DNA from: Ectocarpus siliculosus
Taxonomy: Eukaryota; Sar; Phaeophyceae; Ectocarpales; Ectocarpaceae
Assembly (NCBI GenBank): GCA_000310025.1
Contig: FN649735.1
Location: 583,947-647,946 of the forward strand
Direction of reading: 5' to 3'
DNA length: 64,000 nucleotides
The translations under genes and the position numbers were made by a program. This document shows, piece by piece, positions 23,601 through 35,456 of the stretch. Within the stretch, counting starts at the first letter, position 1. Every line of letters starts with the position of its first letter. The notes beneath the pieces were generated by a model. It saw only the letters and a list, made by a program, of their open reading frames with translations. It was not told where the DNA came from and searched no databases.

Positions 23601-26600
23601 TTGGTGATGCCCCGTATGTTCGTTGTTTCTGCTCGCAAAACAGCGATCCGCGGGGGGAAAAAATCGACTTGAAAATAACAAGCGACCTTCTTCGTGAGGG
23701 TACTATTGTTAGCTCTCGTTCTTCTGTTGCCCTCGACATCGTTCTCCCTTCCTGTCTGTCTATGTGTCCATCTGCCTCTACCTCTGCCTCTCCGTTCCCC
23801 CCCCCCCGGCGCCCGCCCTTCTCCCTCCCCCATCTCTCTATCTCCAATTCAGCATTTCGACCATCTTTAAGTATCAAGCACATGAGACTGCATGTTTCTA
23901 ACGATTTTCCTCTCACTGCTGTCCGGCGAAAAGGTACGGGTCGGCCAAGAGAAGGTACGACAGAGCCTGGATGAAGGCGTTCAAGATCTTGGCCAAGAAC
24001 ATCCGAATCGTGAGCATGTATGTCACGGTCCTCTCCATGTCCCACTTCTCCAGCTTGGTGATTGCCTGGATTTCGAAACAGCAGCATGTATCAGGCACAC
24101 GTGTGCGTGTTCTCTAAACCTTGAACAATATCATGGATGGCCAACACCGATAAGATTTGTATGCTTCACGGTGCGTTTCGACTATTTAAGAACATCTCCA
24201 CGGCATTCGTAGGATGCATCCCCCCTTTTCCCTGGGCGATGTACATGCGGAGTGTTGTGTGTTTTTGTGCATTCGACAAGAATATTGTACATCCCTTGAA
24301 AATGTTATTGTTTGTGGCCATCACATGACTGTAGCGACTTGTCCAGGAGAGTGAGGGCGAACATATGCGTGAGCATTGAAGCGGCAAAAGTGATGTCGAT
24401 AACACTTGAGGCCTCACAAACTGGTTGAAACGGATAACAATGGTGATTTTGTTCGACGATGCGTAGGGTCCCTGACCGTGCCATGTTTCGCTCACGCGTT
24501 CATCATCGTGCCCCACGGTTAGGGTGAGGACTGGGTTGTTTGCCAGGGTTGCTAACGAATGATGGTCCAAAACGTTTGAGGGATGCGTGGTGTACACCAA
24601 AGCAAGACGGGGGAGATGTGGCGGCTTTTGAACAGGCTACCCAAGGCCTCAAAATACTGTTGACGGTCTGAGGGCGCGGATGACGATTTGGACCCCCATG
24701 TCGAGCACGAGAAACGTCTGCTTTAAGGCGAAAACGCGGTACGACAACAGCATCCTCGTGACAATGAGGGCAACGTCAGCTCCTGCAAAGACCCAATCCT
24801 ACAGAGACAAATATATGCTGAGTTCTGGCTAGACAAGTAAGACATGGACGGAATTCATTGCACAGATTGCACATCGCAATCCAGTACCTTCTCTTCGAAC
24901 CCGTTCTTGCGATAGTCTATAGCACCTTGGTGGTGTGGCTACTTTCCCCACCAATAGTTCCTCTTTCGAGCCTTTTTCGAGCCACCGCTGGTCTCTCACA
25001 CCTTGATGATGATCGGCATGATGGCGTTGATGACGGTCACCGTTGCCGGCACGATCGAAGTCGAGATGACGGCGGCCGCCTGGGAGATCCAGGCGACGGA
25101 CTGCAGCTGCTGCGCGAGGCCGCTAGCCACGTTGTCGGACTCGGCCGTGAGGAAGATGATCGCCGCCCAAGCAGCCATCTGAAAACCAAACAAAGAGAGA
25201 AAGAGACGAAAACCGAACACGGGGTTGGTTGTCACCGAATCCCGTCGATACTTAAGTCTTACTGTGTGGACATCATTGTTTGTGGCCCGGGTGGTCGGTT
25301 TGTATGGCATAGCTCGGTTGTTGAGGAGCGTGTCGGATACTCGCCACCCGCACGGCTATCTGGAGACCAAAAGGAGAAAGAGCACCCGCCGTCATCAGCG
25401 ATATCTGAACCCTGTTTTTTCTGTTTTGATCTCGTGCAAGCAAAGTTGGTATCGGCGTTGGTACCTTGTCGGTGGCCAGGAGTAGACCAACGACGTCCCT
25501 TCGACTACTCGTCCTCCAAAGGTTGAACAACCAACAACGGTGTTTCACGTACACGTTGTCTCCCACGATAATTTCTCTACCGACGCAGCAGTATCCCCCA
25601 AAAAATATTTCGGACCGCCTGTCTGTCGCGGTTTTCTACGCGCTAGCCCTCTGGCACGACTTTTCGGCTCGGTGGTTTCTAGAGCTCGGGCACCTGCACA
25701 CCCACGTACAGGGCGAAGCCGAAGCACCGGTAACTGTAGAGCCAAATCTTGTCATCCAAGCTCCTGGAGAACGAGGGGGAAGCAAGGGGAACATTCTTCG
25801 CGCTTCGTCATTTTTCAGGTTCCTCAATTAACACCAAGTGAGCCACATACGACGAAAAGAGAAAGAAGGATAGCCTTTCGAAGGACGTGGGGGAATGCAG
25901 CGACTCGAATGCACCCTACAACGTACACAGTTCTGCATGTCAACGTTTTCCCCTCAGTCACTAAATATTCAGTTACCCGCGGGTGTTCCACAGTCACATA
26001 TACATTTTATTTCGCCGGTGTTCGGCAACAACACGTACCCAAAGAATAATCTGGAACCTGACAGGAACTGCGGTGTCTGGTAATTGCTCGAGGGGTTGAG
26101 CCTTACGCGCACAATACCTCGTGGCGGATGCGTCCGCCTGGCTCACTTCAGCGAGCATGTTGGCGGCGGCCAGCCCGTTGGACAACCTGTAGTCCTCCAC
26201 CTCCTGCAAAGCCATTTGAACTTTGAGTTTAGCAGCAGGACCAAAGTGGCCGTGGCACTGAAAGGTGCCAGATTTTGGAGACACGTACGTGCATGTGCTT
26301 CGTCTAACAAGAGTGTTCAGGACAACAGAGCTTATTCTTTGTAACTTCCGGATTCGCCAGTAGAAACGAACACCACCGTCGATTTGGTTGGATTTTCCCT
26401 GCCATAATGCCAACGCAATAGCTTTTCTATTCCCTCTACTGACTGTACCACGTTCAAGTTGGCCTGTTAACACGGAAGGAGTAGTAGGCGTCTCGATTTC
26501 CTTGCCTCGAAGTGCATACCTACAACAATCAGCTGGCTGCGCACCCCTCGTCCTTGTGGGTCTTGCCATAAGAGAGCCTCACCAGCTTCCGCTGTACTCC

Positions 26601-28380
26601 ACCCAACACAACGACTACATCCATTCGAATCTCACATACTGCAACGAAAGGGACGTCAGTTTCTTGCGACATCCCTGAACCCAGCGCGAGGTTTGGGGTT
26701 ATTAAAGTCGGGCCATCGGCGACGCGGGACGCCCACCTGCTGGTTGGACAGAGAGTTGTCCCAGCCGACGAGGAAAGTCTTGGCGAATTGTACGTGTTTC
26801 TGCTCCTCGTCCACAATGAAGAGTTCCTTGCGAATCTGCACCGCCATGTCGGGAGAACACCGTGGGCAGCAAGAGGTAAGTGCGGAGGAACTTGTACCGC
26901 GATAGGGAGGTTCCTACGGCCCGTGTCCTTGGAGGTTGATTTCGGCGTCAGCAGCCGCGCCACGGCGCTTGGCGATGCTCAACAGCAGTCAGTGGTGTTC
27001 ACAGCATCTTTCAGAGCATATCAAGCACACATCCTAACCGTCGCCCTTTCAACAAGGGCCTCTTCAATGAGCATCAAGAAGAGACGCGTGAATGTGATTT
27101 TGGTATTCCTTATAAGGTACCTTCAGGATTGGCTGGCGGGTGAGGCGAGGGGGCGCAAACCCTACGCTCCTCACCGACATCAACAGCAGAACAGTCTTCC
27201 TGAAAGGAACGACCAGAATTGCTCTTTTGCCGACGAGAGGCGTGTCGGAGACATCACCAGCATATTCCACAGAATGAGAAACTCGACCCCCAAAAAGACG
27301 TTAGACTTGTATTGTGGCCCGCAGTCCCCCCCCCCACCATCCCCCTCTCGCACCTTGTCCTCTCTGATCCACTTAACCGTGGCCGAGACGACCTGCACGG
27401 TCGTGGTGAGCACCACCATGATGGCGTACAGGTTTCGGTTGGAGGAGTCGAAGCTCGAGTACGCCAGGAAGGACGGGATGATGCCTTTTGGGTTGGTGCC
27501 GTTTCGTTCCGTTTCGGCGGGGGGGGGGGGGGGATAGCGGATCCCGATTATGCATTATCGCATCTTGCCTCGGGCAACCGTGCTGATCCTCTACGAGTTT
27601 ATTTTTATTTTTGTAGGTGGTATCTCGTTTCCACCGGGCGTTGCAAACGCGGAATTTCGGTTGAACTTAACGTTAGTCATCATTTGTTACTACCAGGTGA
27701 CTCAAAGTGATCCCGAACGTTTATTTGGCATGTTTGGGAGCCAGTTGGTGCATTTGCTTCGCGAAGGTACAGATCTCGATCGTTATTTGGCGCGTGGGAA
27801 TAGAACAATCGGCGGAGTTACTTCGCGAAGGGGACGGGTGTGTGCGTGCCTCCAGGCCTCGAGACACCCCTCTCCTACTTGTCCCAGAGCGATCGAGGCG
27901 AGACAAAACCTTTCCGGGTTGGGTGGTGCCCATGGTAATACTGCAGCAGAAGATCGTATTGTTTTACAAGTAGTCACCAAACACGCATGTTGGTCGAGAC
28001 GCAGCATCATCCCAGTTCCTAAACAGAAACTCGGTTCCTGAACAGGAACTCCATTTCCAACCGTTTCCGTGCCGGATACTTGCAGCTGCCCTTGCTATTC
28101 TTCAGTAGGCCGTAGGACATGTGAGGGAGGTGGGTTCTCACAATGTGTTTTCCGGGGGGTGGGGACTACGCCAACTGACTGTTGCGCCGCTATCATCTCA
28201 CCGACAAGACTGGCGCTGAAGACGGAGGCACTGCCCTGGTTGACCTGCTTCAAGACATGAAACACTATCCACACTAGGCTTAAGCTGGCGATGAAAATGT
28301 AGGTGCCGACGAGCCAACGGTAGAAGTGGAAGTACGAAGCCACCGCAGATCCGTATCGGGCCTGCACCGCGATCATTCGA

Positions 28381-28417
<37 letters not shown>

Positions 28418-31400
28418 CCCCCTGCTTTGTACACAAGCTAAAGCTTCGCACAAAAAAATCCAGCAGGCAGCAGTTGTTTGGGTGTGTACTGACATGGCCG
28501 TTTCATTTTACCTGAATCGCCCTGACGTCTGCCCCTAGGGGTAACTTCTTCCCAAGCCAGCGGTAGAACCGCCCGCTGAGCTGCGCCAGGGAGCTTGTCG
28601 ATATTCCCTCGAGAGTGATGACCAGGTCTTCCTCCTCCTCCACTACCCCCTACCGTACACGAGAGTCGTTGGGTGTGAGGGTCCTCACTACGACACGACC
28701 GCGGTTGACGTGCGAAGCGCAGCTGATTCTGCATTTTTTGCCTACGGTTGTACACGTGAAGCATGCCTCCAGTCAAGCGGACTGATCTGATCGACCTTAC
28801 CTCGCTCGAAAGAGGGAGGGGAAGAAACAGATATTGCCATGTTCTCCTCGTCCCCAGTCATTTGGTCGCCACTTCATGTGCACACTCATCGACTAGGCAT
28901 GTACACCACGTGCTTATTTTATCGTGAAGCTTTTCCGGCGTGTGCTTCTAATTTGAGGTAAGGAGCCTGCTCGAAGCTTCTTCGAGAGGGGTAGATGGGT
29001 GTCTTCCGGCGTTTCCACAAGCTCCTCCTACAAAGATAGTGCGCCTCAAAGTGGTGAACGATAGTCGCGCGGCGTGTGTAGTCACTCTTAGGGTATGGAA
29101 CTTACCCGGGAAACTCGAAACGCGTTCCTGTGAAAAGCTGAACTCTCTTCTTTCTGCGCCGCACATCACGCATGCCTGTCTGAACAGTTCATATGTTTGG
29201 CCAAGTCCTCTTGTCCTCTTCCAACACAGCAGCACGAATCTTCGATGGGATCAGGTGCTCGTGTTTCGAAGCCAGGCAAGTTGCTCTTACCGCCAGGAGA
29301 GCGTTCTTGGCGAGCCGACGTCTTCTCATCTCCGCTTCCCGGTCTCTGGTGTTTTTCGAGTCCCTGGCGTTTGCGCGGTTTATTCCGCCCGTCAAACCGC
29401 CTCGCGCTTGGGCCACCATCATTTCGCTGTGATCCTCGCGCATCTGTTAACATAATTATTGACATTAATATTGTTCATATTTTGTTGTCGTTCGTCCCAC
29501 TTATTTTCCCTCGCTCGCACGTTCTAACTACCCTCGCCCTTTGCCTTTCTGTATTGCATTTAGACGATTTTCGCACGCACTGAAAAAAGTTTCAAAGGTG
29601 CTTGGGGGTTCCATCCCTCTCTCTCTCTCTCTCTCGTGCTGGCAAACACGGGAAACGCCGGTAGAGGAGTTGACGACTCTCTAGAGCACAAACATCAATG
29701 ACAGACAGCCACCGAACACGTCCGAAATCGAGGTTTCTGTTCCTCAACCTAGCAAGGGAACCGGACCCATGTTCAAGACGATTTCTAGTGTGTGGAGGTG
29801 TCTTGACTATCAGAAACGCGTTTTTGGCCACCATGTCAGCATGCGGCAAATGATGGGGGGAGGGGAAGGTTCGGATGAGGGCTTTTGGGTTCGCACGCAC
29901 TGGTCACCGGGCTGTTGAGAGACCCAACTGCAGGTGGAAAAGCTAAGAGACTTCAATGGAGTTGTTCGACGTACATCAGACCGGGGGGGTACCAGGGGGA
30001 CATGCAAGTGGGCTTTGCCGTGCAACGTGATACCCAAGTGGAGAAATAGTAGAATTTGTTGAATTTTTCTTCACATTATACCACTACGTCTCACGAGGTA
30101 AATATATTTAAACGGAAGAATATTCTAACGTGGAAGATTTTCTGTGGATAGGCAAGCAAGGCATCCAGCGGCAGCACGGCGGAATACAGGGCCGCAAGAG
30201 GGTTTACCTTGGAAGAAACGGGTGCATGCGTGGTTTAAACCGGGGGGTATCCGTGTGGGTCATGCGACCAGTGCGCGGTGACGAATGGATCGCGACACCA
30301 GACATTAAACCTCAAGAATATCAGGCAACAGCAGTTACCCCACAGCAGCGGCTGCTACGTACGTAGGTGCATATTCTCGTGTCCTTCGTGGAAGTCGAAC
30401 AGAACCAATAACCCCCGGTGCGATTCAACCAAAGGAAGTGCCGGGCGTCTTCGGGAAAGGCAACAACCCATAAATTATCGGCCCAATCAGTAGGACCACA
30501 ACAACAACAGACTCAGCCTGGTGTTATTTTTGTGGGGCAAAGGTCGAGCATTTGTCCAAAGAGCCAGTGTAGAGCTCTGCGCTGGCGCTCAACAGCTGTT
30601 ACACATTCTTGCGTGAGTCTCAGCCTGCTGGCTTTTAGTATCCTACTTTGTTCTTTATGATTGGGCCGGTGCCATTCATACCTGCTCTATTCTCATCTTC
30701 AACTCCTTGTTCTCCTCTTGCTGCGACGCCACTTCTTGTTTGGCCCTCGCCGCCTGCTCTCGGAACTCGTATACCCGTTCCATCAGCGCCTGCGGCACAC
30801 GCAGTCAGTTTGAACTTGAGAAAGAAGATTGACGAGGGTCTGGCGATAGCCCAGATAGAGCATGGGAAAAACATTGTTTCTCCGTATCGGGTTCCTTCCA
30901 CCCCAATACTCAGTGTGTGCCTTGAGCGCAACTTTCGGTTTTCAGACATATACTTTCGGTAGATGTGCACCCGTTCGCCTTCAGAGTCTGGGACATTCTG
31001 CGACGTTCAACAAAACCGAACGACCACGTTTTTCATGCCCAACCAAAACGAGATCGGCTCAAGACCTTCAAGGGCCGAACGATGCCATCTATCTGCGCTG
31101 CAATGTACACCCTTCAACCGCTTGTTCCCGGGTGTCTGTCAGGGCGAAAATTTCGTCTACCCGTGCGATAGTGCCTCTAGGCGATCGTGCGACGCCCATA
31201 CAGTTGGGTTGGTCAGCCGCCAGCCGCTCAGCTGGCCAAGCACGTTCCACGAAAAACCTACAGGCTGTCCCAGGATTCGGTCCAGATTTTCAAGGCCGGG
31301 GTTCAAACCGTTTACCCTCTATGGAGGGTTCCTCTCACCTTAACCTGCTTTGCCAAGCGGTCTATGTGCTGCTTCTGTCGCCTCTTCTCCTGGTCCTCTC

Positions 31401-34400
31401 TCTCCCGCCTGATCCTTTCATCCTCCTGCAACGTTGGCGACAGTGAAAGAAAAAGCGCGCGCGACGGGGGGTTGGAGGCGCCAAACACGTTTTCGATATG
31501 AGGGGACGGGCGACACAGGCAGCGCTCTACTATCACGACGTTCCTCCGGTAAATCAGACCGCGTCACGGTATGCTACATATCTCGAATTCAATGGATCCA
31601 TCGCTCAGATCGAGTGAGGCACAGGCCTTCCAGTGTCGCTGCCTTGTCAAAGTCGCTGCTGATCTCAAAAGCTACCAATGGATCTTCCGGTTGACCCGCA
31701 TCAAATCCGACAATGGTCGGGGTGAACGACATTCAACGAGGAGAACGACTCACGACTACCAAACCCATCCGACTGTGCTCGGAATCCTGACCTGTGTGAC
31801 CTGACTGCCTTACGGTCAGCTGGTTCTTGACCTCTTTTTTGGCGCTGCTGTGGTTGATTGAACCATATAATCTGATGCGTACGCGTTCTGTTCTCAACAT
31901 TCTTTATGTGCTCGAGCTGCCTTGTACATGGCACAAAACACGTCATGAGAAGCACGAAAGACTAGCCGTCTGGGAACATGTGTCTCGTGCCTCGACAAAA
32001 TGCATTGCTGTCGGCAGGCGTCGAAATCCGGACAAAACCGAAGCCGGATTTCCGACGATGTCGATATAGAAGCAAAGAAGGTGCCGTGTGCCACGAAACG
32101 AGCTTTTATTCGAGCGAAACGAGATTTCAAATCTTGCCTGAGGAGACAGCGCAATAGACTCCATCCAGAAAAAAGAGCCTGTACACTCTGTTCGCTTAAA
32201 CCAGGTTTTAGAGTACATGACTTGATTGTAGACTACAGGGGTCAGCAGATGCACTTTGGTTTTTTCGGAGCACACAGCGGATTGCAGCAGAGAACACACG
32301 CACTTCGGGCGACACCACACAGCAGACAACACACGCACAGCATACAGCGTACACATAATAGGTGACACACACGCACAGCGGGCGACGGCATCTGGGCTCG
32401 ATGCCGCTGGACTCTCTGTAGTGTGATGAGGCGATCAATGTATTGCTGTCGCGAATTTTGTTTATTTGACCGCCGGGCTCAACTGCCAGCAATGTGAGCA
32501 CAGCACCACATTAGTTCTCGAAACCAAGGACGCCGATCGCCATCGCACCACTTCGAGCGTGTGCTCCATTGTGGTGTCTCTGGGTGTGATAGTTGTGTTG
32601 GGCATGGGTGCTGTATGTGGCGAGAGCATCGTGGCGATTTGAAATCCGGTTTGGCTTTTTCGCCTGGCGATGCGGCCCGATTGCCCGGGCCAAAAAAACG
32701 GATTGGATTCCACGCCGCCACGAAGGTCTTCCCACACACAGCACCCATGCCTATCACAACTGTCACGCCCCGAGATATCGCAATGGAGCACACGCTCGAA
32801 GTGGTGCCATGACGATTGGTGCGCTAGGTGACGAGAACTGACTTGTGTCCTGCTGTTTCGCTGGCAGTTGGAAAAATATCGAACAAAAAAAGAGGGAACA
32901 GGGGGTTCAACACTAGTATGCGGCGGGTATGACCACGAAAGCGAGATGTGGACAGGGGGGGGGGGGGTAAACGGTAGGTGAAAGCTAACGTTACCACAGC
33001 TCTCACACCAGCGCACAGCAGGTAGGTGTAATATCAAAGTGTGTGGTGTTTGCTCTCTGTTTCCGCCCGTGGACGCACACGTCTGACGACAGTTACATCT
33101 ATCAGCTGTCGCTCGTTGTAGCGACAGCTAGGTATTTCTTAGGAATATGTTTCAGAGTTGACTGCTGCTTGAGATACAGTAGGCAAATTGGTGGAAGGTT
33201 AGACTGTGTTATTGTTGAAACTGGCGCCATCGGCAGCATGCTCCCCAGCGGGCTTTTCCTTGGAATTACAAACTTGTTCGCTTTTTATAAAACGGCAACG
33301 TTGCATTTCACCCTCCCTACTTTTTTCTACTCAATACGCACCCGCAAATAGGACACTATGGAGGGCAGGAGACGCCCACAAAGCGCCACATGCACGAACG
33401 TATTTCTCTTTTCGTTCCCCTGTCACTTTCATGGCTCATAAATGCGGCGCACACCTGCCCAAACACGACTTCGGCATGGTCATCGTCATCAGTGCTGTCC
33501 TCTGAATGGGTTGAACCGCCCCCTCTCCCCCTTCGCGCCTGCCCTCGTCCCTTACCACCGCCCTCCCGCGGAGAAGTACTGTCAGCGCCTTGCCGCTTGC
33601 CTACTACCTGCTTGCAAGTTCCCCGAGGCCGGGCATGCCGCAAGAGAAGGTCGGCAAATGCAGCAGCTCTTGATATCGACACACGGTGGCAGTCAACACG
33701 CGGGCAACATGAGCGGAGGTTGTGCGGTACATGGTTTTGTGTTTTTTCCGAGAAATGTTGCCTGGAGGGTGGCGTATGTAGGTCGCACTCAGCCGCCTCC
33801 ATTTCAACAAAGTAGGTTAGCGCTTTTGATTCCACCAGAGGATGAAGGTATTTCGACACGTTCTGGTGGCTGACAGTCACCTGCTCGATCAAAGCGCCAA
33901 GCACGTTCCTATGTTCCATAACGTGCTGCTTGATCGGGTTCTCAAAATGATGCCTGGTGCTGATTATTGGCACGCTTTGTAAAGTTAGATATCGCGTTCG
34001 TGTTTCTTAGTCCAGCATACGGAGCACCTATTACTTCTCCCAACCCCGTCCGAAAGATAAAGGTTCTAGACTGCACAGGGATGAGAACACCAATGCATGC
34101 GCTAAGTTATGTGGAACGTTTCAAGGGACACTCTCCACATCGTAGGCCGTTTGAAGCATGCTGGAGAGGCCGCTACCGTTAACAATGCAGCCGCTGCGTT
34201 GATTACATCATATATATCTAGTGCACATTGCAGAAAAATGCTGGTGGCACGAACGTACCATCTCTCCAAAAACACGTGCGGAGGACAGCATTAACACTTT
34301 TGTCCTGACAGCCAACCTACCTCTCGGGATTTCAAAAGGGAACCGAATTCGTCGAAATCGACCCTGGAGAATATGGCATCGTCATCCGAATCCATATCAG

Positions 34401-34458
34401 ACTCGATTCCAAAGTTTGCCTCGTTGCCGAAGTCGACCTCCTTGAATATGTCATCATC
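17443..34458 (-). CDS. TMC (transmembrane channel-like) family membrane protein
   Basis: Putative channel or scaffold protein of the TMC family; in animals TMC proteins form mechanotransduction channels, and the algal role is unknown. About 845 aa from about 20 exons, all phase-consistent: 34458-34321, 33538-33455, 31425-31339, 30789-30682, 29443-29291, 28649-28512, 28361-28202, 27484-27354, 26835-26737, 26203-26118, 25763-25694, 25178-25002, 24065-23917, 23508-23433, 22881-22798, 22224-22153, 21765-21658, 20817-20674, 20108-19968, 18810-18721, 18235-18144, 17593-17443. The N-terminus (about 1-75) is acidic and disordered; 75-190 is charged and coiled-coil-like; then about ten hydrophobic segments. 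Family marks: RYGSAVASYFHFYRWL, GWDNSLSN, FEVAKRMVGLLYFQALI, an extracellular Cys-rich loop and ACGPF. The C-terminus is a charged helix ending DETGGG. The first two exons and the true start (possibly up to 34647) are uncertain. Confidence 0.88.
19621..19947 (+). mobile_element. tRNA-derived SINE with poly-A tail
   Basis: A tRNA-like head (about 19624-19700) carries an A-box TGGTCTAGTTGG (19634-19645) and a B-box GGTTCGAATCC (19678-19688), with partial acceptor pairing TCGCC/GGCGA. The body holds a second A-box-like TGGCCAAGTGG near 19742, suggesting a composite head. The element ends in TGATTTGAAGTGAAGAAC followed by 26 A. It lies antisense in a TMC intron, with its poly-A about 20 nt inside the donor site of the exon ending at 19968. 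A clear target duplication was not found. Confidence 0.75.
28382..28416 (+). repeat. TTG/CAA microsatellite in TMC intron
   Basis: A run of about eleven TTG units on the plus strand, just upstream (in the minus sense) of the acceptor of the exon starting at 28361. In transcript sense it is a CAA run about 20-55 nt before the acceptor. Confidence 0.85.
32513..32839. repeat. Long near-palindrome (foldback hairpin)
   Basis: Two arms of about 160 bp in inverted orientation with almost no spacer, roughly 75-80% alike over most of their length; ends are AGTTCTCG and CGAGAACT. Shared blocks include CACCACTTCGAGCGTGTGCT. Because of the symmetry, both strands read through similar peptides (each with HTAPMP and MEHTLEVV). 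It lies in an intron of the TMC gene as modelled. It could be a foldback transposon or an inverted duplication; transcription across it would give a long hairpin RNA. Confidence 0.85.
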
Positions 34459-34647
34459 CTGGCTGATAGATCGGCAGTGTGACACACCGTGCGTTGAGCG
34501 GCAACGGTGTTGGTGTGATATTGTTCCCAGCTCATGTCCACTGAAAGCCCCACTGCTGTCCTGGGTTACTCTCTCTCCCTGCTTATATTTACAGCCTCCG
34601 CGAACTAGGGAAACAGTCAGCACGCATCCGTTCATATGTAGTCGCAT

Positions 34648-35456
34648 GCTTCACACACGCGCACACACGCGTAGCGGATGGGTACATGCCAGAGCTCATC
34701 GATCCTTGTCACCATAACACCCACGCAAATCAACAGGCCGGGTTTGGCGTTCTGTGTCGGTGTCAAGAGGTAAAACACTAACAATTGACCCCCACGCCGC
34801 TTGCTTGCTGTATATTCCGTACCACGCTGCGTTTGGTTCGTAAGATTTGCTAGGAAATCGAGACAAAGTAGAGGATGCCCGGTGATCTGAGATGATGTAC
34901 TTGCCCACACATGCCTCTGGTGCTTTTGTAGCTGGTTGTGGACGGCGAGAAAGTCGAGGTGGGGCCTAAAGAAGAAAGCAAGCCTCGGAGCCATGACAAA
35001 CAACCGGAATATAAGATAATGCTCGCGTCACGTCCCGTACTCGTGAAGTACCCAGTCAGTCGCGATGGCGGCAGCAGTGGCTGGGGTGCGAGCCCATTGA
35101 ACTTACCCGGTTTCGAACGCCGGCCAAACCTTGGCGTGATTGGTGTTGTTCCTCCTATCCATGATATGAGCGGCAATCGGCTAATATGAGCCCAATCGTA
35201 CATCCATCGACATCGCGCATGGATTTCCTCCTTCTACTCTACCAAGTGGCTGCCTATCTGCTACCTGCTGTCGGTGTTTCCCTGATTCCCTGTTTTACAT
35301 ACAGGCGTACGCGGAAGTACGCGGCGGGATTTCAAGAAACTGATGCCGAACCGGTATACATCATGCCGCAAAATAGAGCGAGGAGGGAGGAGGGAGGAGG
35401 GTGACGACAGCGGCCAGATATAGGGAGGGGCAAAGTGTGCTGCGAGAGAGGGAGAT
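34648..35456. promoter_or_regulatory. Divergent promoter region between TMC and armadillo genes
   Basis: About 0.8 kb separates the 5' ends of two divergently oriented genes. It presumably holds both promoters and 5' UTRs and perhaps the true first TMC exon. No TATA box or other motif could be assigned with confidence. Confidence 0.45.

Noticed and set aside
28382-28416. TTG run as part of a poly-Gln coding repeat
   Set aside because: It lies upstream of a clear acceptor within the TMC intron; exon phases exclude it from the protein.
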